Assembly (NCBI GenBank): GCA_011192175.1
Contig: DUEJ01000014.1
Span: forward strand, 1-43,947
Origin: Thermoflexia bacterium
GTDB lineage: Bacteria > Chloroflexota > Anaerolineae > B4-G1 > SLSP01
Length of the DNA stretch: 43,947 nt
Direction: 5' to 3'
Part shown: one piece after another, positions 25,844-34,927 of the stretch
How the letters are laid out: every line of letters begins with the position of its first letter
Numbering within the stretch: the stretch's first letter is position 1
Notes under the pieces: generated by a model
Told to the model about the DNA's origin: nothing
The model's database searches: none
The model's input: only the letters and a program-made list of their open reading frames with translations
Translations under genes and position numbers: made by a program

Positions 25844-25938
25844 GTATCTTTGATAATTATGGTTTGGAGATGAAGAATAAAGTGGTTGGGGAGTGATAGA
25901 CCTTGTAGTTAGTGGTACAGGGTGAGGAGGGTAACAGC

Positions 25939-26052
25939 ATGAAGGTATCACCATCTGTGAAGCGGCGTTGTCCTAAATGCAAAATTATTAAACGGCGTGG
26001 GGTGGTGCGGGTGATTTGTGAGAATCCGAAGCACAAACAGCGACAAGGGTAG
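25939..26052 (+). CDS. rpmJ: 50S ribosomal protein L36
   Basis: 37 residues. [15 protein letters not shown], then [16 protein letters not shown]; three Cys and one His form the zinc site of the C+ type. GAGGAGG precedes the ATG by about seven bases. It opens the alpha section before rpsM, its normal place. Confidence 0.93.
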   Translation: MKVSPSVKRRCPKCKIIKRRGVVRVICENPKHKQRQG

Positions 26053-26095
26053 AGCGGTTTATTTGAATTAGAGTTTAAGAGGGTGGAGGAAGTGT

Positions 26096-26485
26096 ATGGC
26101 ACGTATTGCGGGCGTAGACCTACCTCGAGAGAAGCGCGTGGAAATTGGTTTGACCTATATCTACGGCATTGGTCGAGTAACAAGCAATGATCTTTTGGAA
26201 AAAACGCAGATTGATCCTGATAAACGGGTAAGAGATCTTTCAGAGAGGGATATCGCTCTTTTACGGGCGGTTATTGATCAGGAACTGGTCGTAGAAGGTG
26301 ATCTGCGGCGCGAGGTGGGGCGGAACATAAAACGATTGATTGAAATCGGCAGTTATCGAGGATTACGCCATCGCCGTAGTCTTCCTGTGCGCGGACAGCG
26401 CACGCGGACTAACGCGCGCACCAGAAAAGGCCGTAAAAAGACGGTGGCGGGTCGTGGTCGAAACCGTGGGATGAAGAAAAAATAG
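26096..26485 (+). CDS. rpsM: 30S ribosomal protein S13
   Basis: 129 residues. [44 protein letters not shown] and the basic tail ending KKK are typical. It contacts P-site tRNA and L5 across the subunit interface. Confidence 0.96.
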   Translation: MARIAGVDLPREKRVEIGLTYIYGIGRVTSNDLLEKTQIDPDKRVRDLSERDIALLRAVIDQELVVEGDLRREVGRNIKRLIEIGSYRGLRHRRSLPVRGQRTRTNARTRKGRKKTVAGRGRNRGMKKK

Positions 26486-26557
26486 TAGAGGCGGAATGTG
26501 TGGCATTGCTGGTGGTCAACAGCAGTGATGTCGCATGTAAAAAGATCAGGAGGATTT

Positions 26558-26962
26558 ATGGTAAAAAAACGTCGCGAGCAGAAATCGCGAAAGACTCGTC
26601 GCGTGAAGCGTAATGTGCCTCGAGGGCGTGTTTATATTCATACGACATTTAATAATATCATTGTTACTGTAACGGATCCCCAGGGAAATGTTGTGCGGTG
26701 GAGTAGTGCGGGTAAGATGGGCTTCAAAGGAACGCGAAAGAGCACGGCTTTTGCGGCGCGCTTGGCGGCGGAAAAAGTTATGCAGGAGGCGATGGCGACT
26801 GAGGGTCTGCAGGAGGTAGATCTTTTTGTTAAGGGTGCCGGGCCGGGTCGTGAAGCTTCGTTGCGCGCTATCGCAGGCACTGGCATTCGTGTACGTTCCA
26901 TTGTGGATCGCACACCGATTCCGCATAATGGTTGTCGCCCATCCAAAAAGCGACGCGTATAA
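26558..26962 (+). CDS. rpsK: 30S ribosomal protein S11
   Basis: 134 residues from ATG 26558, set by AGGAGG; an upstream in-frame GTG is rejected. IHTTFNNIIVTVTDPQGNV, GFKGTRKSTAFAA and PIPHNGCRPSKKRRV are diagnostic. It forms part of the platform of the 30S subunit. Confidence 0.96.
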   Translation: MVKKRREQKSRKTRRVKRNVPRGRVYIHTTFNNIIVTVTDPQGNVVRWSSAGKMGFKGTRKSTAFAARLAAEKVMQEAMATEGLQEVDLFVKGAGPGREASLRAIAGTGIRVRSIVDRTPIPHNGCRPSKKRRV

Positions 26963-26983
26963 AGAAGAAATAGGAGATAATTT

Positions 26984-27622
26984 ATGGCAAGATATTTAGG
27001 CCCTTCGTGCAAACTTTGCCGCCGTGAAGGCCAGAAACTCTTTCTTAAAGGCCAGAAATGTTATACCGACAAATGTCCGTTTGAGAAACGTTCGTATCCG
27101 CCGGGGCAACATGGGCGGGCGGCTTCTTTCCGCCACCAGAGGATCTCTAACTATGCGGTCCAACTGCGTGAGAAACAAAAGGTTCGTCGTATCTATGGGG
27201 TTTTAGAGCGGCAGTTCCGACGTTATTTCCGCGAAGCAGAGCGGCTACCTGGTCTTACCGGTGAAAACCTGTTGATGTTATTGGAAACGCGCTTGGATAA
27301 TGTGGTTTATCGGCTGGGATTTGCTGATTCCAGAGCGCAAGCACGCCAATTAGTGGGGCATGGCCACTTTATGATTGACGGGCGCAAGACTGACATCCCG
27401 TCATTTGCGGTAAAACCGGGTATGATGGTGTCTGTGCGTCCTGAGAGCCGGTCAGCATCCTTCTTCAAGACTCGAAAGGAGTTGTTGGGGGCCGTTGCTG
27501 TTCCTCAATGGTTGAGCCTGGATGTGGGCGAGCTCCTGGGGCGGTTGGTGAATTTGCCAACACGTGAGGAAATCGAAGTGTTGGTGCAGGAACAGTTAAT
27601 CGTTGAGTTTTACTCACGGTAA
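26984..27622 (+). CDS. rpsD: 30S ribosomal protein S4
   Basis: 212 residues. The N-terminus has four Cys (SCKLC, KCYTDKC) in zinc-binding arrangement, followed by [10 protein letters not shown] and the S4 RNA-binding segment [20 protein letters not shown]. It starts 16S rRNA assembly and in E. coli represses the alpha operon. Confidence 0.96.
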   Translation: MARYLGPSCKLCRREGQKLFLKGQKCYTDKCPFEKRSYPPGQHGRAASFRHQRISNYAVQLREKQKVRRIYGVLERQFRRYFREAERLPGLTGENLLMLLETRLDNVVYRLGFADSRAQARQLVGHGHFMIDGRKTDIPSFAVKPGMMVSVRPESRSASFFKTRKELLGAVAVPQWLSLDVGELLGRLVNLPTREEIEVLVQEQLIVEFYSR

Positions 27623-27638
27623 GCAGACAGGAGGCGAC

Positions 27639-28697
27639 GTGGTACTAACAGCGCCAGTTCTGCCCAAAGTTGAAGTGGGGGTAACCACTGCCAAGTATGG
27701 CCGTTATATTATCGGCCCCATGGAGAGTGGGTATGGGGTAACATTGGGGAATTCGTTGCGACGGGTGTTGCTCTCCTCGTTGGAGGGGGCGGCCATCACT
27801 TCGATGCGGCTTACGGATACTCCCCATGAATATGCAGCTATCCCTGGTGTTCGGGAAGATGTTCTTCAGGTAATGTTGCAACTCAAGCAAGTCCGCTTGA
27901 GCATGCAGGGTGAGAATACACAGTATATGACTTTGCGTGTCGAAGGTGAAGGGGTGGTGACCGCAGGTGATATTATGGCGCCGGCGGAAATAGAGATTAT
28001 TAACTCCGATCTTTACTTGTTCACTGTTGATGGTGATGATGCGCAGTTAGATTTTGAATTTACTGTTGAAAAAGGACGGGGTTATTTACCCGCAGGAGAG
28101 CGTGAACGGATGCCGGTGGGTTATTTGCCGGTTGATGCGATTTTTGATCCTGTGCGGAGGGTGGCTTTTGAAGTGGAGCCAGCCCGTGTGGGACAACATA
28201 CCAATTACGATCGACTGACGATAGAAATCTGGACCGATGGTTGTATTGTCCCCTTAGAGGCACTGAAACAGGCTGCGGGCATCTTGGTTAAACACCTGCG
28301 GTTGGTGGCTGGAGCAGAGGTCGCTCTTGAGGTAATCGATGTCGAGAAGGGGTTGGCAGAGGATCACATCCCCGAACGAGCTTATGCGACTCCTATTGAA
28401 GATTTGGCGCTAGGAATCCGAGTATACAATGCACTCAAGCGCACGGGGATTTCCAACGTTGGAGAAATTTTGGAGATGTTGAAGCACGGTGGCAATGATG
28501 CTTTGCTCGCTATTCGTAATTTTGGGGAGAAATCTCTTGAAGAGCTAAAAGAGAATTTAATTGAATCCGAGTTCTTCACAGCCGAGAATAAGGAAGATAC
28601 CGCGGAGTTCGATAAAGAGCTCGGGGAAGAACTTGAAGAATCTAACGAGGAAAGCGACGGGAAAGAAGCGGAGCTTGAATTAAGGCAGGAGGTCTAG
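27639..28697 (+). CDS. rpoA: DNA-directed RNA polymerase subunit alpha
   Basis: 352 residues from GTG 27639, preceded by AGGAGG; the frame extends back into rpsD. The N-terminal assembly domain has GYGVTLGNSLRRVLLSSLEGAA and the C-terminal DNA-contacting domain has ISNVGEILEML and RNFGEKSLEEL. After the C-terminal domain comes an acidic tail (about residues 316-352) rich in Glu and Asp, longer than usual. The protein dimerises to start polymerase assembly. Confidence 0.96.
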   Translation: MVLTAPVLPKVEVGVTTAKYGRYIIGPMESGYGVTLGNSLRRVLLSSLEGAAITSMRLTDTPHEYAAIPGVREDVLQVMLQLKQVRLSMQGENTQYMTLRVEGEGVVTAGDIMAPAEIEIINSDLYLFTVDGDDAQLDFEFTVEKGRGYLPAGERERMPVGYLPVDAIFDPVRRVAFEVEPARVGQHTNYDRLTIEIWTDGCIVPLEALKQAAGILVKHLRLVAGAEVALEVIDVEKGLAEDHIPERAYATPIEDLALGIRVYNALKRTGISNVGEILEMLKHGGNDALLAIRNFGEKSLEELKENLIESEFFTAENKEDTAEFDKELGEELEESNEESDGKEAELELRQEV

Positions 28698-28698
28698 G

Positions 28699-29091
28699 AT
28701 GCGACATCGTGTCGCGGGAAAAAAATTAAGTCGTTCAACCGCTCATCGCAAAGCATTGCGCCGCAATCTTGTGATTGCACTTTTTACTCATGGGCGGATT
28801 CGTACAACGCGGGCTAAAGCTGAGTCTATGCGTGGACAGGCGGAGAAGTTGATCACACGTGCCAAGCGAGGACTAAGAGCCGAAGTGGAAAACCCCGCTC
28901 AGGGAGTCCATGCTCGGCGTATGGCGGCGGCGCAGTTAAACAACGATCGCAAGCTTGTGGGTAAGCTCTTTGATGAGATTGCTCCGCGTTATATGGATCG
29001 GCCCGGTGGGTACACACGTATGCTCAAATTGGGAATGCGTAAAGGGGACGCCGCGCCCATGGTGCTTTTAGAGTTGGTAGAAAAGGAATGA
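28699..29091 (+). CDS. rplQ: 50S ribosomal protein L17
   Basis: 130 residues. MRHRVAGKKLSRSTAHRKAL and RTTRAKAESMRGQAEKLIT are typical; the end GDAAPMVLLELV completes the family pattern. It starts one base after the rpoA stop, using GGAGG inside rpoA. Confidence 0.96.
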   Translation: MRHRVAGKKLSRSTAHRKALRRNLVIALFTHGRIRTTRAKAESMRGQAEKLITRAKRGLRAEVENPAQGVHARRMAAAQLNNDRKLVGKLFDEIAPRYMDRPGGYTRMLKLGMRKGDAAPMVLLELVEKE

Positions 29092-29094
29092 TCG

Positions 29095-29823
29095 ATGCGG
29101 GTGCAGGCCATCGTTGCTTACGATGGGACCGAATATAGGGGATTCCAGATACAAGAGGATGTCCCTACTATACAGGGAGAATTGGAGCGGGTTTTAACAC
29201 AATTAACCACAGTTCCAACCCGGATTCTGGCGGCGGGACGCACGGACGCGGGAGTGCATGCTGAGGGACAGGTAATTGCCTTTGATCCGATTTGGCGGCA
29301 TAGTCTTGGAGATCTTCACCGGGGCATGAATGCGTTGCTTCCTAAGCAGATAGCGATTAAAAAACTGGAACGAGTGGCGCGGGATTTCCACCCACGCTTT
29401 GATGCGGTGCGGAGAAGCTATCGCTATAGAATATATCGTGCGGCAGTCCGCAATCCCTTGGTTAGTCGTTACAGCTTACATGTACCTGGGAAGCTCTCCG
29501 TTCCAGCTATGCAGCGAGCGGCAGAGGCTTTACTGGGGATACATGATTTCGGAGCTTTCGGCTCACCTCCGCAAGGGGATGTCACAATCCGCGAGGTTTT
29601 TGAGGCAGCTTGGCAGCGGATAGATGATTGGCTGATCTTTGATATTGTAGCTAATGCCTTTCTGTATCGAATGGTGCGCATTTTGGTAGGGACAATGTTA
29701 CGGGTAGGTTATAATTCCTTGAGGGCGGAAAAATTTCAAGAGATGCTGTGGACTGGGGAGCGGCGTAACGCTGGGCCGGCTGTGGCAGCGCAAGGACTGA
29801 CACTCAGAGCCGTGATCTATTGA
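29095..29823 (+). CDS. truA: tRNA pseudouridine synthase A
   Basis: 242 residues. The catalytic Asp is in AAGRTDAGVHAEGQ (about residues 45-58), with AYDGTEYRGFQIQ at the start and FLYRMVRILVGTMLRVG near the end. The enzyme converts U38-U40 of the tRNA anticodon stem to pseudouridine. It starts three bases after rplQ, an arrangement common in bacteria. Confidence 0.94.
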   Translation: MRVQAIVAYDGTEYRGFQIQEDVPTIQGELERVLTQLTTVPTRILAAGRTDAGVHAEGQVIAFDPIWRHSLGDLHRGMNALLPKQIAIKKLERVARDFHPRFDAVRRSYRYRIYRAAVRNPLVSRYSLHVPGKLSVPAMQRAAEALLGIHDFGAFGSPPQGDVTIREVFEAAWQRIDDWLIFDIVANAFLYRMVRILVGTMLRVGYNSLRAEKFQEMLWTGERRNAGPAVAAQGLTLRAVIY

Positions 29824-29890
29824 ATTTTATGTTTGCGGTTTTGAGGTTTGATCAGTAGAAAGCACTGTTCTATTAGAGGGAGTAATTAAA

Positions 29891-30337
29891 GTGAAGAATA
29901 TAAAAATAGAAAAAACATATATGGCTAAGACTGATGAAATTTCACATGCTTGGTATATCGTGGATGCTACCGGTCAGACCTTGGGTCGTTTAGCCACTGA
30001 AATCGCTCATATTTTGCGGGGGAAACATAAACCACAGTATACGCCACATGTTGATAGCGGCGATTACGTTATTGTTATCAATGCCTCGAAAATAGAAGTG
30101 ACTGGCCGTAAATTGGATCAAAAGAAGTATTATCGTTTTTCTGGGTACCCTAGCGGCTTGAAAGAGATGACTTTGCGGCAGATGATGGAAAGATCTTCGG
30201 ATCAAGTAATCAAGAAGGCCGTCAAGGGCATGTTACCACATAATGTCTTGGGGCGTAAAATACTCAAGAAGTTGAAAGTGTATACTGGTTCGGAACACCC
30301 GCATCAGGCACAACAACCCCAGCCACTGGAATTGTAA
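29891..30337 (+). CDS. rplM: 50S ribosomal protein L13
   Basis: 148 residues with a GTG start after GAGGGAG; a shorter start at ATG 29921 is possible. [38 protein letters not shown] and [11 protein letters not shown] are diagnostic. It pairs with rpsI as in most bacteria. Confidence 0.95.
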   Translation: MKNIKIEKTYMAKTDEISHAWYIVDATGQTLGRLATEIAHILRGKHKPQYTPHVDSGDYVIVINASKIEVTGRKLDQKKYYRFSGYPSGLKEMTLRQMMERSSDQVIKKAVKGMLPHNVLGRKILKKLKVYTGSEHPHQAQQPQPLEL

Positions 30338-30347
30338 GGAGTTGAGA

Positions 30348-30746
30348 ATGGCAGAGAGACGCTATTATGAAGGTTTAGGACGTCGGAAACGAGCTACCGC
30401 ACGTGTGCGTATCTATCACGGTGGAGAAGGTCAAATATTGATAAACGGGAAGAACTACCAGGAATACTTTGGGCGTCAGTTTGATTGGCGGCATGTGGTA
30501 TCTTCCTTCAAAGTTACGCAAACCGAGGAACTTTTTGACGTTACTGTGCAGGTGAAAGGTGGCGGGATTACAGGGCAGTCCGAGGCCGTGTTATTGGGGA
30601 CGGCGCGCGCGCTGTTGAAGTACGATCCGGAATTACGACCTGTTTTACGGAAGGCCGGTTTCTTGACGCGTGACGCGCGCGAAAAAGAGCGCAAAAAACC
30701 CGGTCTACGGGGCGCGCGCAGAGCGACTCAATACACCAAGCGCTAA
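30348..30746 (+). CDS. rpsI: 30S ribosomal protein S9
   Basis: 132 residues from ATG 30348 (AAGGA upstream). RRYYEGLGRRKRATARVRI opens it; GGGITGQSEAVLLGTARAL and the basic end GLRGARRATQYTKR, whose last Arg contacts P-site tRNA, are typical. It is the last gene of the superoperon. Confidence 0.96.
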   Translation: MAERRYYEGLGRRKRATARVRIYHGGEGQILINGKNYQEYFGRQFDWRHVVSSFKVTQTEELFDVTVQVKGGGITGQSEAVLLGTARALLKYDPELRPVLRKAGFLTRDAREKERKKPGLRGARRATQYTKR

Positions 30747-30788
30747 GCTTGCTATACTGAATTTGCTTTTTAAGTGGATTGCACAATG

Positions 30789-30829
30789 GACAGGTAGATG
30801 ATTTATCATCTACCTGTCATTTTGTTTTT
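30789..30829 (+). terminator. Terminator of the ribosomal superoperon
   Basis: GACAGGTAGATGA (30789-30801), loop TTTA, TCATCTACCTGTC (30806-30818), then ATTTTGTTTTT. A perfect 13-base stem with a T run 43 bases after rpsI. Confidence 0.92.
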
Positions 30830-30853
30830 ACGATAGTTGCAAGAGCTCACGGA

Positions 30854-30879
30854 CGCTATCCTCACGGGTGGCGTTTTTT
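30854..30879 (+). terminator. Second terminator-like hairpin before mazG
   Basis: CGCTATCC (30854-30861), loop TCAC, GGGTGGCG (30866-30873), then TTTTTT. It backs up the first terminator or forms a leader hairpin. A TATAAT at 30879-30884 follows at once and may be the mazG -10 box, although no -35 box was seen. Confidence 0.6.
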
Positions 30880-30919
30880 ATAATTACGATTGACGGACGG
30901 GGCAAATAGGGAGGTAACG

Positions 30920-32290
30920 ATGCCGCAAATTACTATCGTGGGGCTAGGGCCAGGTGGGGCTCAATATCTTACGCGAGAAGCTTGGCAGGTATTAACGGGC
31001 GCTGATGAAATCTGGCTCCGTACATTGCACCATCCAGGGATTGAAGAGCTTCCTGAACGAATACCATTATTTACTTTTGACGCCTGTTACGAAGAGGAGG
31101 CAACTTTTGAGCAAGTTTACATGCGGATTGTGACTGAGGTGTTGGAGCTAGGGAGGCGCGAGCAGGGAGTAATCTACGCAGTCCCAGGACATCCGCTGGT
31201 GGGAGAGTCGGCCGTGCTCCAAATTTTGCGTGATGCGCGTGCAGCCGGTATATCTACGCAGGTGGTGGCCGGAATAAGTTTCATCGAACAAGTTCTGACC
31301 GCGCTAGAGGTGGATGCGTTGAATGGCTTGCAGATTATGGATGCCCTAGCCGTGATGGCCTTACAACACCCTCCGTTAAACCCTGATTTCCCAGCCCTGA
31401 TCGGGCAGATTTACAGCCAAGCGGTGGCCTCTGAGCTGAAGATGACTCTGATGAATCAATATCCGGATGAACATGAGGTTGTGCTGGTTGATGGGGCGGG
31501 AACTACAGCGCAGCAGCTCCGGCGGTTACCATTGTATGAATTGGATAGACTCCCGGTGGGTTTATTAAGCGCCCTCTACGTGCCGCCTTTACCGGTTTAC
31601 AATTGTAGTTTTGAGGTTCTCCAGGCTACCATCGCGCGCTTGCGCGCCCCCGAAGGTTGCCCCTGGGACCGGCAGCAGACACATAAAAGCCTTCGTGATA
31701 ACTTATTGGAGGAGACTTATGAGGTGCTGGAGGCTATTGATCGCGGTGACGAGGCCGCTTTGCAGGAGGAATTGGGAGATTTATTACTGCAGGTGGTTCT
31801 GCACGCGCAGATCGCTACGGAGTACGGAGAATTTCGGATGGCGGACATTATTGCAGGCATTAACGCCAAGTTGCGATATCGCCATCCGCATGTGTGGGGC
31901 GAGGTGGAGGTGGAAGATGCAGCCGAGGTTTGTCTGAATTGGGAGACCCTCAAGCGGCAGGAACGGGAGGAGCAAGGCCAGACGGAGCGTTCGCTGCTGG
32001 ACGGGGTTCCCAAATCGCTACCCGCGCTCACGCAGGCGTATGATTATGGCAATCGCGCTAAGCATGTAGGTTTTAAACCAGACATCAAGACACTACAGGT
32101 GCGGATGTGTGAGCTCTTGGCCGGCTTGGAAGACGCTCGCTCAGAAGTGCAAGCCATTCAATTAGGCGAGTTGCTTTTTGCGCTGGTGGATTGGGCCCGG
32201 TGGTTGAAAGTTGATCCCGAAAGCGCTCTGCGGGAAGCGAATCTGCGGTTCGCACAGAACTTTCAGGGGATTGAAACAGCAGCTCCGTAA
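30920..32290 (+). CDS. mazG: Tetrapyrrole methylase-MazG fusion (nucleoside triphosphate pyrophosphohydrolase)
   Basis: 456 residues from ATG 30920, set by GGGAGG. The N-terminal part (about 1-220) is an S-adenosylmethionine-dependent tetrapyrrole methylase fold (ITIVGLGPGG, VYAVPGHPLVGES as VIYAVPGHPL). The C-terminal part (about 235-456) is MazG, with LRAPEGCPWDRQQTHKSLRDN, the metal-binding EETYEVLEAID and EELGDLLLQVVLHAQ. The same fusion is known as YabN in Bacillus. MazG cleaves (d)NTPs to monophosphates and clears damaged nucleotides; the role of the methylase half is not established. Confidence 0.9.
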   Translation: MPQITIVGLGPGGAQYLTREAWQVLTGADEIWLRTLHHPGIEELPERIPLFTFDACYEEEATFEQVYMRIVTEVLELGRREQGVIYAVPGHPLVGESAVLQILRDARAAGISTQVVAGISFIEQVLTALEVDALNGLQIMDALAVMALQHPPLNPDFPALIGQIYSQAVASELKMTLMNQYPDEHEVVLVDGAGTTAQQLRRLPLYELDRLPVGLLSALYVPPLPVYNCSFEVLQATIARLRAPEGCPWDRQQTHKSLRDNLLEETYEVLEAIDRGDEAALQEELGDLLLQVVLHAQIATEYGEFRMADIIAGINAKLRYRHPHVWGEVEVEDAAEVCLNWETLKRQEREEQGQTERSLLDGVPKSLPALTQAYDYGNRAKHVGFKPDIKTLQVRMCELLAGLEDARSEVQAIQLGELLFALVDWARWLKVDPESALREANLRFAQNFQGIETAAP

Positions 32291-32392
32291 CTAGGCCGCT
32301 CTCTGGTAGAGCTGAATGAGGATGAAAGCTTGACTTTGTACGCTATTTGATGCTGTTCATGTTCGGTTCCCTGATTGCCCTGCGATGACCGG

Positions 32393-32536
32393 CCAGGGCA
32401 ATCGCATATAGAAAACCAGCTCCCATTTGAGGGCCAGAAACACTGCTTGGCTGAAGATTTTGCCCCACTGAGGGCCTGTTTTCGGGGTGTTTTCAGGGAC
32501 AGCGTCCCCAGAAGCGGTCAAATGCGATTGCCCTGG
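32393..32536. mobile_element. MITE-like element, copy 2 (complete)
   Basis: A 144-bp non-coding element with 15-base terminal inverted repeats, CCAGGGCAATCGCAT (32393-32407) and ATGCGATTGCCCTGG (32522-32536). It is flanked by the 8-base direct repeat ATGACCGG (32385-32392 and 32537-32544), a target duplication. Bases 32393-32518 match window bases 1-126 in inverted orientation with one mismatch. A partial end-like sequence TGATTGCCCTG just upstream (32373-32382) may be a relic of another insertion. No transposase is present, so it would need one supplied from elsewhere. Confidence 0.88.
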
Positions 32537-32553
32537 ATGACCGGCGGCTGCAT

Positions 32554-32606
32554 TTGCAAATCCTCTTTTCTGGTGCTATAATGGCTATGTTGCGTCAAGG
32601 CGCAAC
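32554..32606 (+). promoter_or_regulatory. Promoter of the first M23 peptidase gene
   Basis: TTGCAA (32554-32559), 17 bases, TATAAT (32577-32582), starting 17 bases after the MITE end. A small hairpin GTTGCG-TCAAGG-CGCAAC (32589-32606) lies in the short leader. The MITE stops just short of the promoter and could influence it. Confidence 0.6.
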
Positions 32607-32612
32607 CAATTT

Positions 32613-33800
32613 ATGGGTGAAATAGAAAAGTCTTTTACAAAAGCTACAGCTATGGGTACGAGGAGTCTCGGAAATATGGCTAATGCTTTGAGGAAATTTG
32701 TTGTATGGTCTTGGCGGTTACTCGGTGATCGTCAGGTTGTAGTTTCGTTATTGGGACGTTATAGCGCTCACTTGGCAATGATAGCGTTGGCGTTCCTCTT
32801 AGTTTTTCTTCAACATATCTCTTTTGCTAATGGTCTCGCGGCCAGTGGGCCGCTCCCCTCTTTGCCGGCAGTGGCAGAACCGGTGGCTACTCCTACTTTT
32901 ACCGCTGCTGGCGACCCAATTTCTTGGCAGACTCCAGTACAGGAAGCCATTGCCAGAAAGGCTTTACCTTACACTGAAATCCCGGAGCGCTTACGCTTGG
33001 AGGTGATAACTTACACTGTTCAGATCAATGATACCGTGTGGGGGATAGCGGAGCGCTTTGGACTTACTCCAGCGACCATTGTTTGGTCCAACATGGAGAC
33101 TCTGCAAGGCGCTCCCTGGTTGTTGCAGCCCGGGTTGACGTTGGATATTTCACCTGTGGATGGAGCTTACCATACCGTTGGAGCGGGAGAATCGGTGGCG
33201 AGCATCGCCGAGGATTACGAGGTACCCACGGCGGCAATTTACAACAGCTGGAATAATTTGGAGCGTGGAGATACACTTCGAGAAGGACAGCTCTTAGTTA
33301 TCCCCGAGGGTATTGGCGAGGATTTCGATTGGGAACCACCGCCGCCGCCGGCACAGTCGGGTGTGGCCTCGGCCAATTATAGCTACGGCTTTTGTGGCAA
33401 TGTGAGTGTGAGTGGGCCAGGAGCCAATGGTTGGTTTATTTTGCCTACCGGCTCTTATGCCGTCTCGGGATATGTTTTTCGTGATCCGGTTAACCCGCGA
33501 CATAATGGATTGGATTATCGCTGTCATTTGGGCGATGCTATCTATGCGGCTGATAATGGGGTGGTTGTCTATGCCGGTTGGGCCAGTGGATATGGCAATC
33601 TGGTGAGGATTGATCATGGTAATGGTTTTATGACTTACTATGCACACCTGGATTCGGTTTGGGTGAGTTGTGGGCAAGCAGTCTACCAGGGGAGTGTGGT
33701 GGGGCCTTGTGGTACGACCGGTTGGTCAACGGGGCCGCATTTGCATTTTGAAATCCGTAAAGGCGGCGTACCTCAGAATCCGGTTTTCTATCAACCGTAA
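32613..33800 (+). CDS. LysM and M23 metallopeptidase, membrane-anchored (first copy)
   Basis: A 395-residue cell-wall hydrolase. A hydrophobic segment at about 53-72 should anchor it or act as a signal. Two LysM peptidoglycan-binding domains follow (about 131-175, YTVQINDTVWGIAERFG; and 182-228, HTVGAGESVASIAEDYE). The C-terminal M23 domain has the zinc motifs HNGLD and GPHLHFE, with AYYAH-type YYAHLDSV between. Four Cys in the catalytic region (FCGN, YRCH, VSCG, GPCG) could form disulfides. The start is uncertain: ATG 32613 is used, but ATG 32652 is possible. Adjacent to a paralogue. Confidence 0.85.
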   Translation: MGEIEKSFTKATAMGTRSLGNMANALRKFVVWSWRLLGDRQVVVSLLGRYSAHLAMIALAFLLVFLQHISFANGLAASGPLPSLPAVAEPVATPTFTAAGDPISWQTPVQEAIARKALPYTEIPERLRLEVITYTVQINDTVWGIAERFGLTPATIVWSNMETLQGAPWLLQPGLTLDISPVDGAYHTVGAGESVASIAEDYEVPTAAIYNSWNNLERGDTLREGQLLVIPEGIGEDFDWEPPPPPAQSGVASANYSYGFCGNVSVSGPGANGWFILPTGSYAVSGYVFRDPVNPRHNGLDYRCHLGDAIYAADNGVVVYAGWASGYGNLVRIDHGNGFMTYYAHLDSVWVSCGQAVYQGSVVGPCGTTGWSTGPHLHFEIRKGGVPQNPVFYQP

Positions 33801-33805
33801 GGACT

Positions 33806-34927
33806 ATGACGGGATTGGTGGAGGTGCGAGAGCCGGAGGTGTGGCATGGGCGAATTTTGACCCAGGCCATCGCTCTTTTTGCGGCCAAGATTTGGCGGTG
33901 GAATGCGGACCGGCATGGGCAGCGACCATTGTTGAGCCGTTTCGCAGCGCATCTGGCGGTTTTCCTCGTGGCATTGTTGATTTGGGGTGGTGGGAGCCTG
34001 CATTTTTCCGCTCCTCTGGGCGTTTCCTCCGAAGCGGCTAATTCACTGGAGACGCATCCCCTAATTGGGCAAGCGACTAGTAGCCACGGGGCGACGACTT
34101 CCACGCGCGCTTATTATCGTGCTAGCTCCAGTGGACTGATTCCTCGCCAGCCCAAACCACATACAGCTATCCCCGATCGCCCTCGTTTGGAAGTGGTAAT
34201 TTATCAAGTGCAGCCTGGTGATACTACCGAATCCATCGCCGAGGATTTTGCGCTGCAACCAACCACGATTATGTGGTCAAATCCCTCTCTTGAGAAATCC
34301 CCTGATCTGTTGAAGTTAGGACAGGAATTGTTTATCTTGCCGTTAGATGGGGTTTATCATACGGTGGCAGAAGGGGATACGCTCGAAGCGTTGGCTGAAG
34401 ATTATAAGGTTTCAGTACGGGATATCACTGGCTGCCAATTCAATAAATTGCCCGCCGCGGGGGAGTTAGCGGTGGGAAGCCGGGTAATTGTACCTAATGG
34501 CACGAAGCCTTACGAGCGACAGCAGGTAACGGCTTATACGGGTGTGGTGTCTGAGGAAATCGTCGGGGCAGGGATCTTCTCTTGGCCCGTGAGTGGCTGG
34601 CTTAGTCAAGGATATTGGTGGGGGCATCGAGCTATTGATATCGCGAATAACGTCGGCACGGCGATCAAGGCCGCTGACGCGGGATATGTGAGTTTCGCTG
34701 GATGGACGGATATTGGTTATGGTTATCTGGTGGTGATAGATCATGCTAATGGGTACCAGACCTATTATGCTCATCTGAGTGATTTTTACATTGCTACCGG
34801 GCAGACTGTCTATACCGGGCAGGTCATCGGAGCGCTGGGAAGTACCGGTAACTCTACGGGTCCCCATTTGCACTTTGAAATACGCTATAATCAGTATCCG
34901 ACGAACCCTTTGATCTACTTACCATAA
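33806..34927 (+). CDS. LysM and M23 metallopeptidase, membrane-anchored (second copy)
   Basis: 373 residues with the same plan as the gene before it: membrane segment at about 50-66, two LysM domains (YQVQPGDTTESIAEDFA and HTVAEGDTLEALAEDYK), and an M23 domain with HRAID, YYAHLSDF and GPHLHFE. It lacks the Cys residues of the first copy. The start follows the preceding stop by five bases, with TAAGGA as ribosome-binding site, so both are likely one operon that arose by tandem duplication. These enzymes cut peptide cross-links in peptidoglycan or act in cell division and wall remodelling. Confidence 0.86.
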   Translation: MTGLVEVREPEVWHGRILTQAIALFAAKIWRWNADRHGQRPLLSRFAAHLAVFLVALLIWGGGSLHFSAPLGVSSEAANSLETHPLIGQATSSHGATTSTRAYYRASSSGLIPRQPKPHTAIPDRPRLEVVIYQVQPGDTTESIAEDFALQPTTIMWSNPSLEKSPDLLKLGQELFILPLDGVYHTVAEGDTLEALAEDYKVSVRDITGCQFNKLPAAGELAVGSRVIVPNGTKPYERQQVTAYTGVVSEEIVGAGIFSWPVSGWLSQGYWWGHRAIDIANNVGTAIKAADAGYVSFAGWTDIGYGYLVVIDHANGYQTYYAHLSDFYIATGQTVYTGQVIGALGSTGNSTGPHLHFEIRYNQYPTNPLIYLP

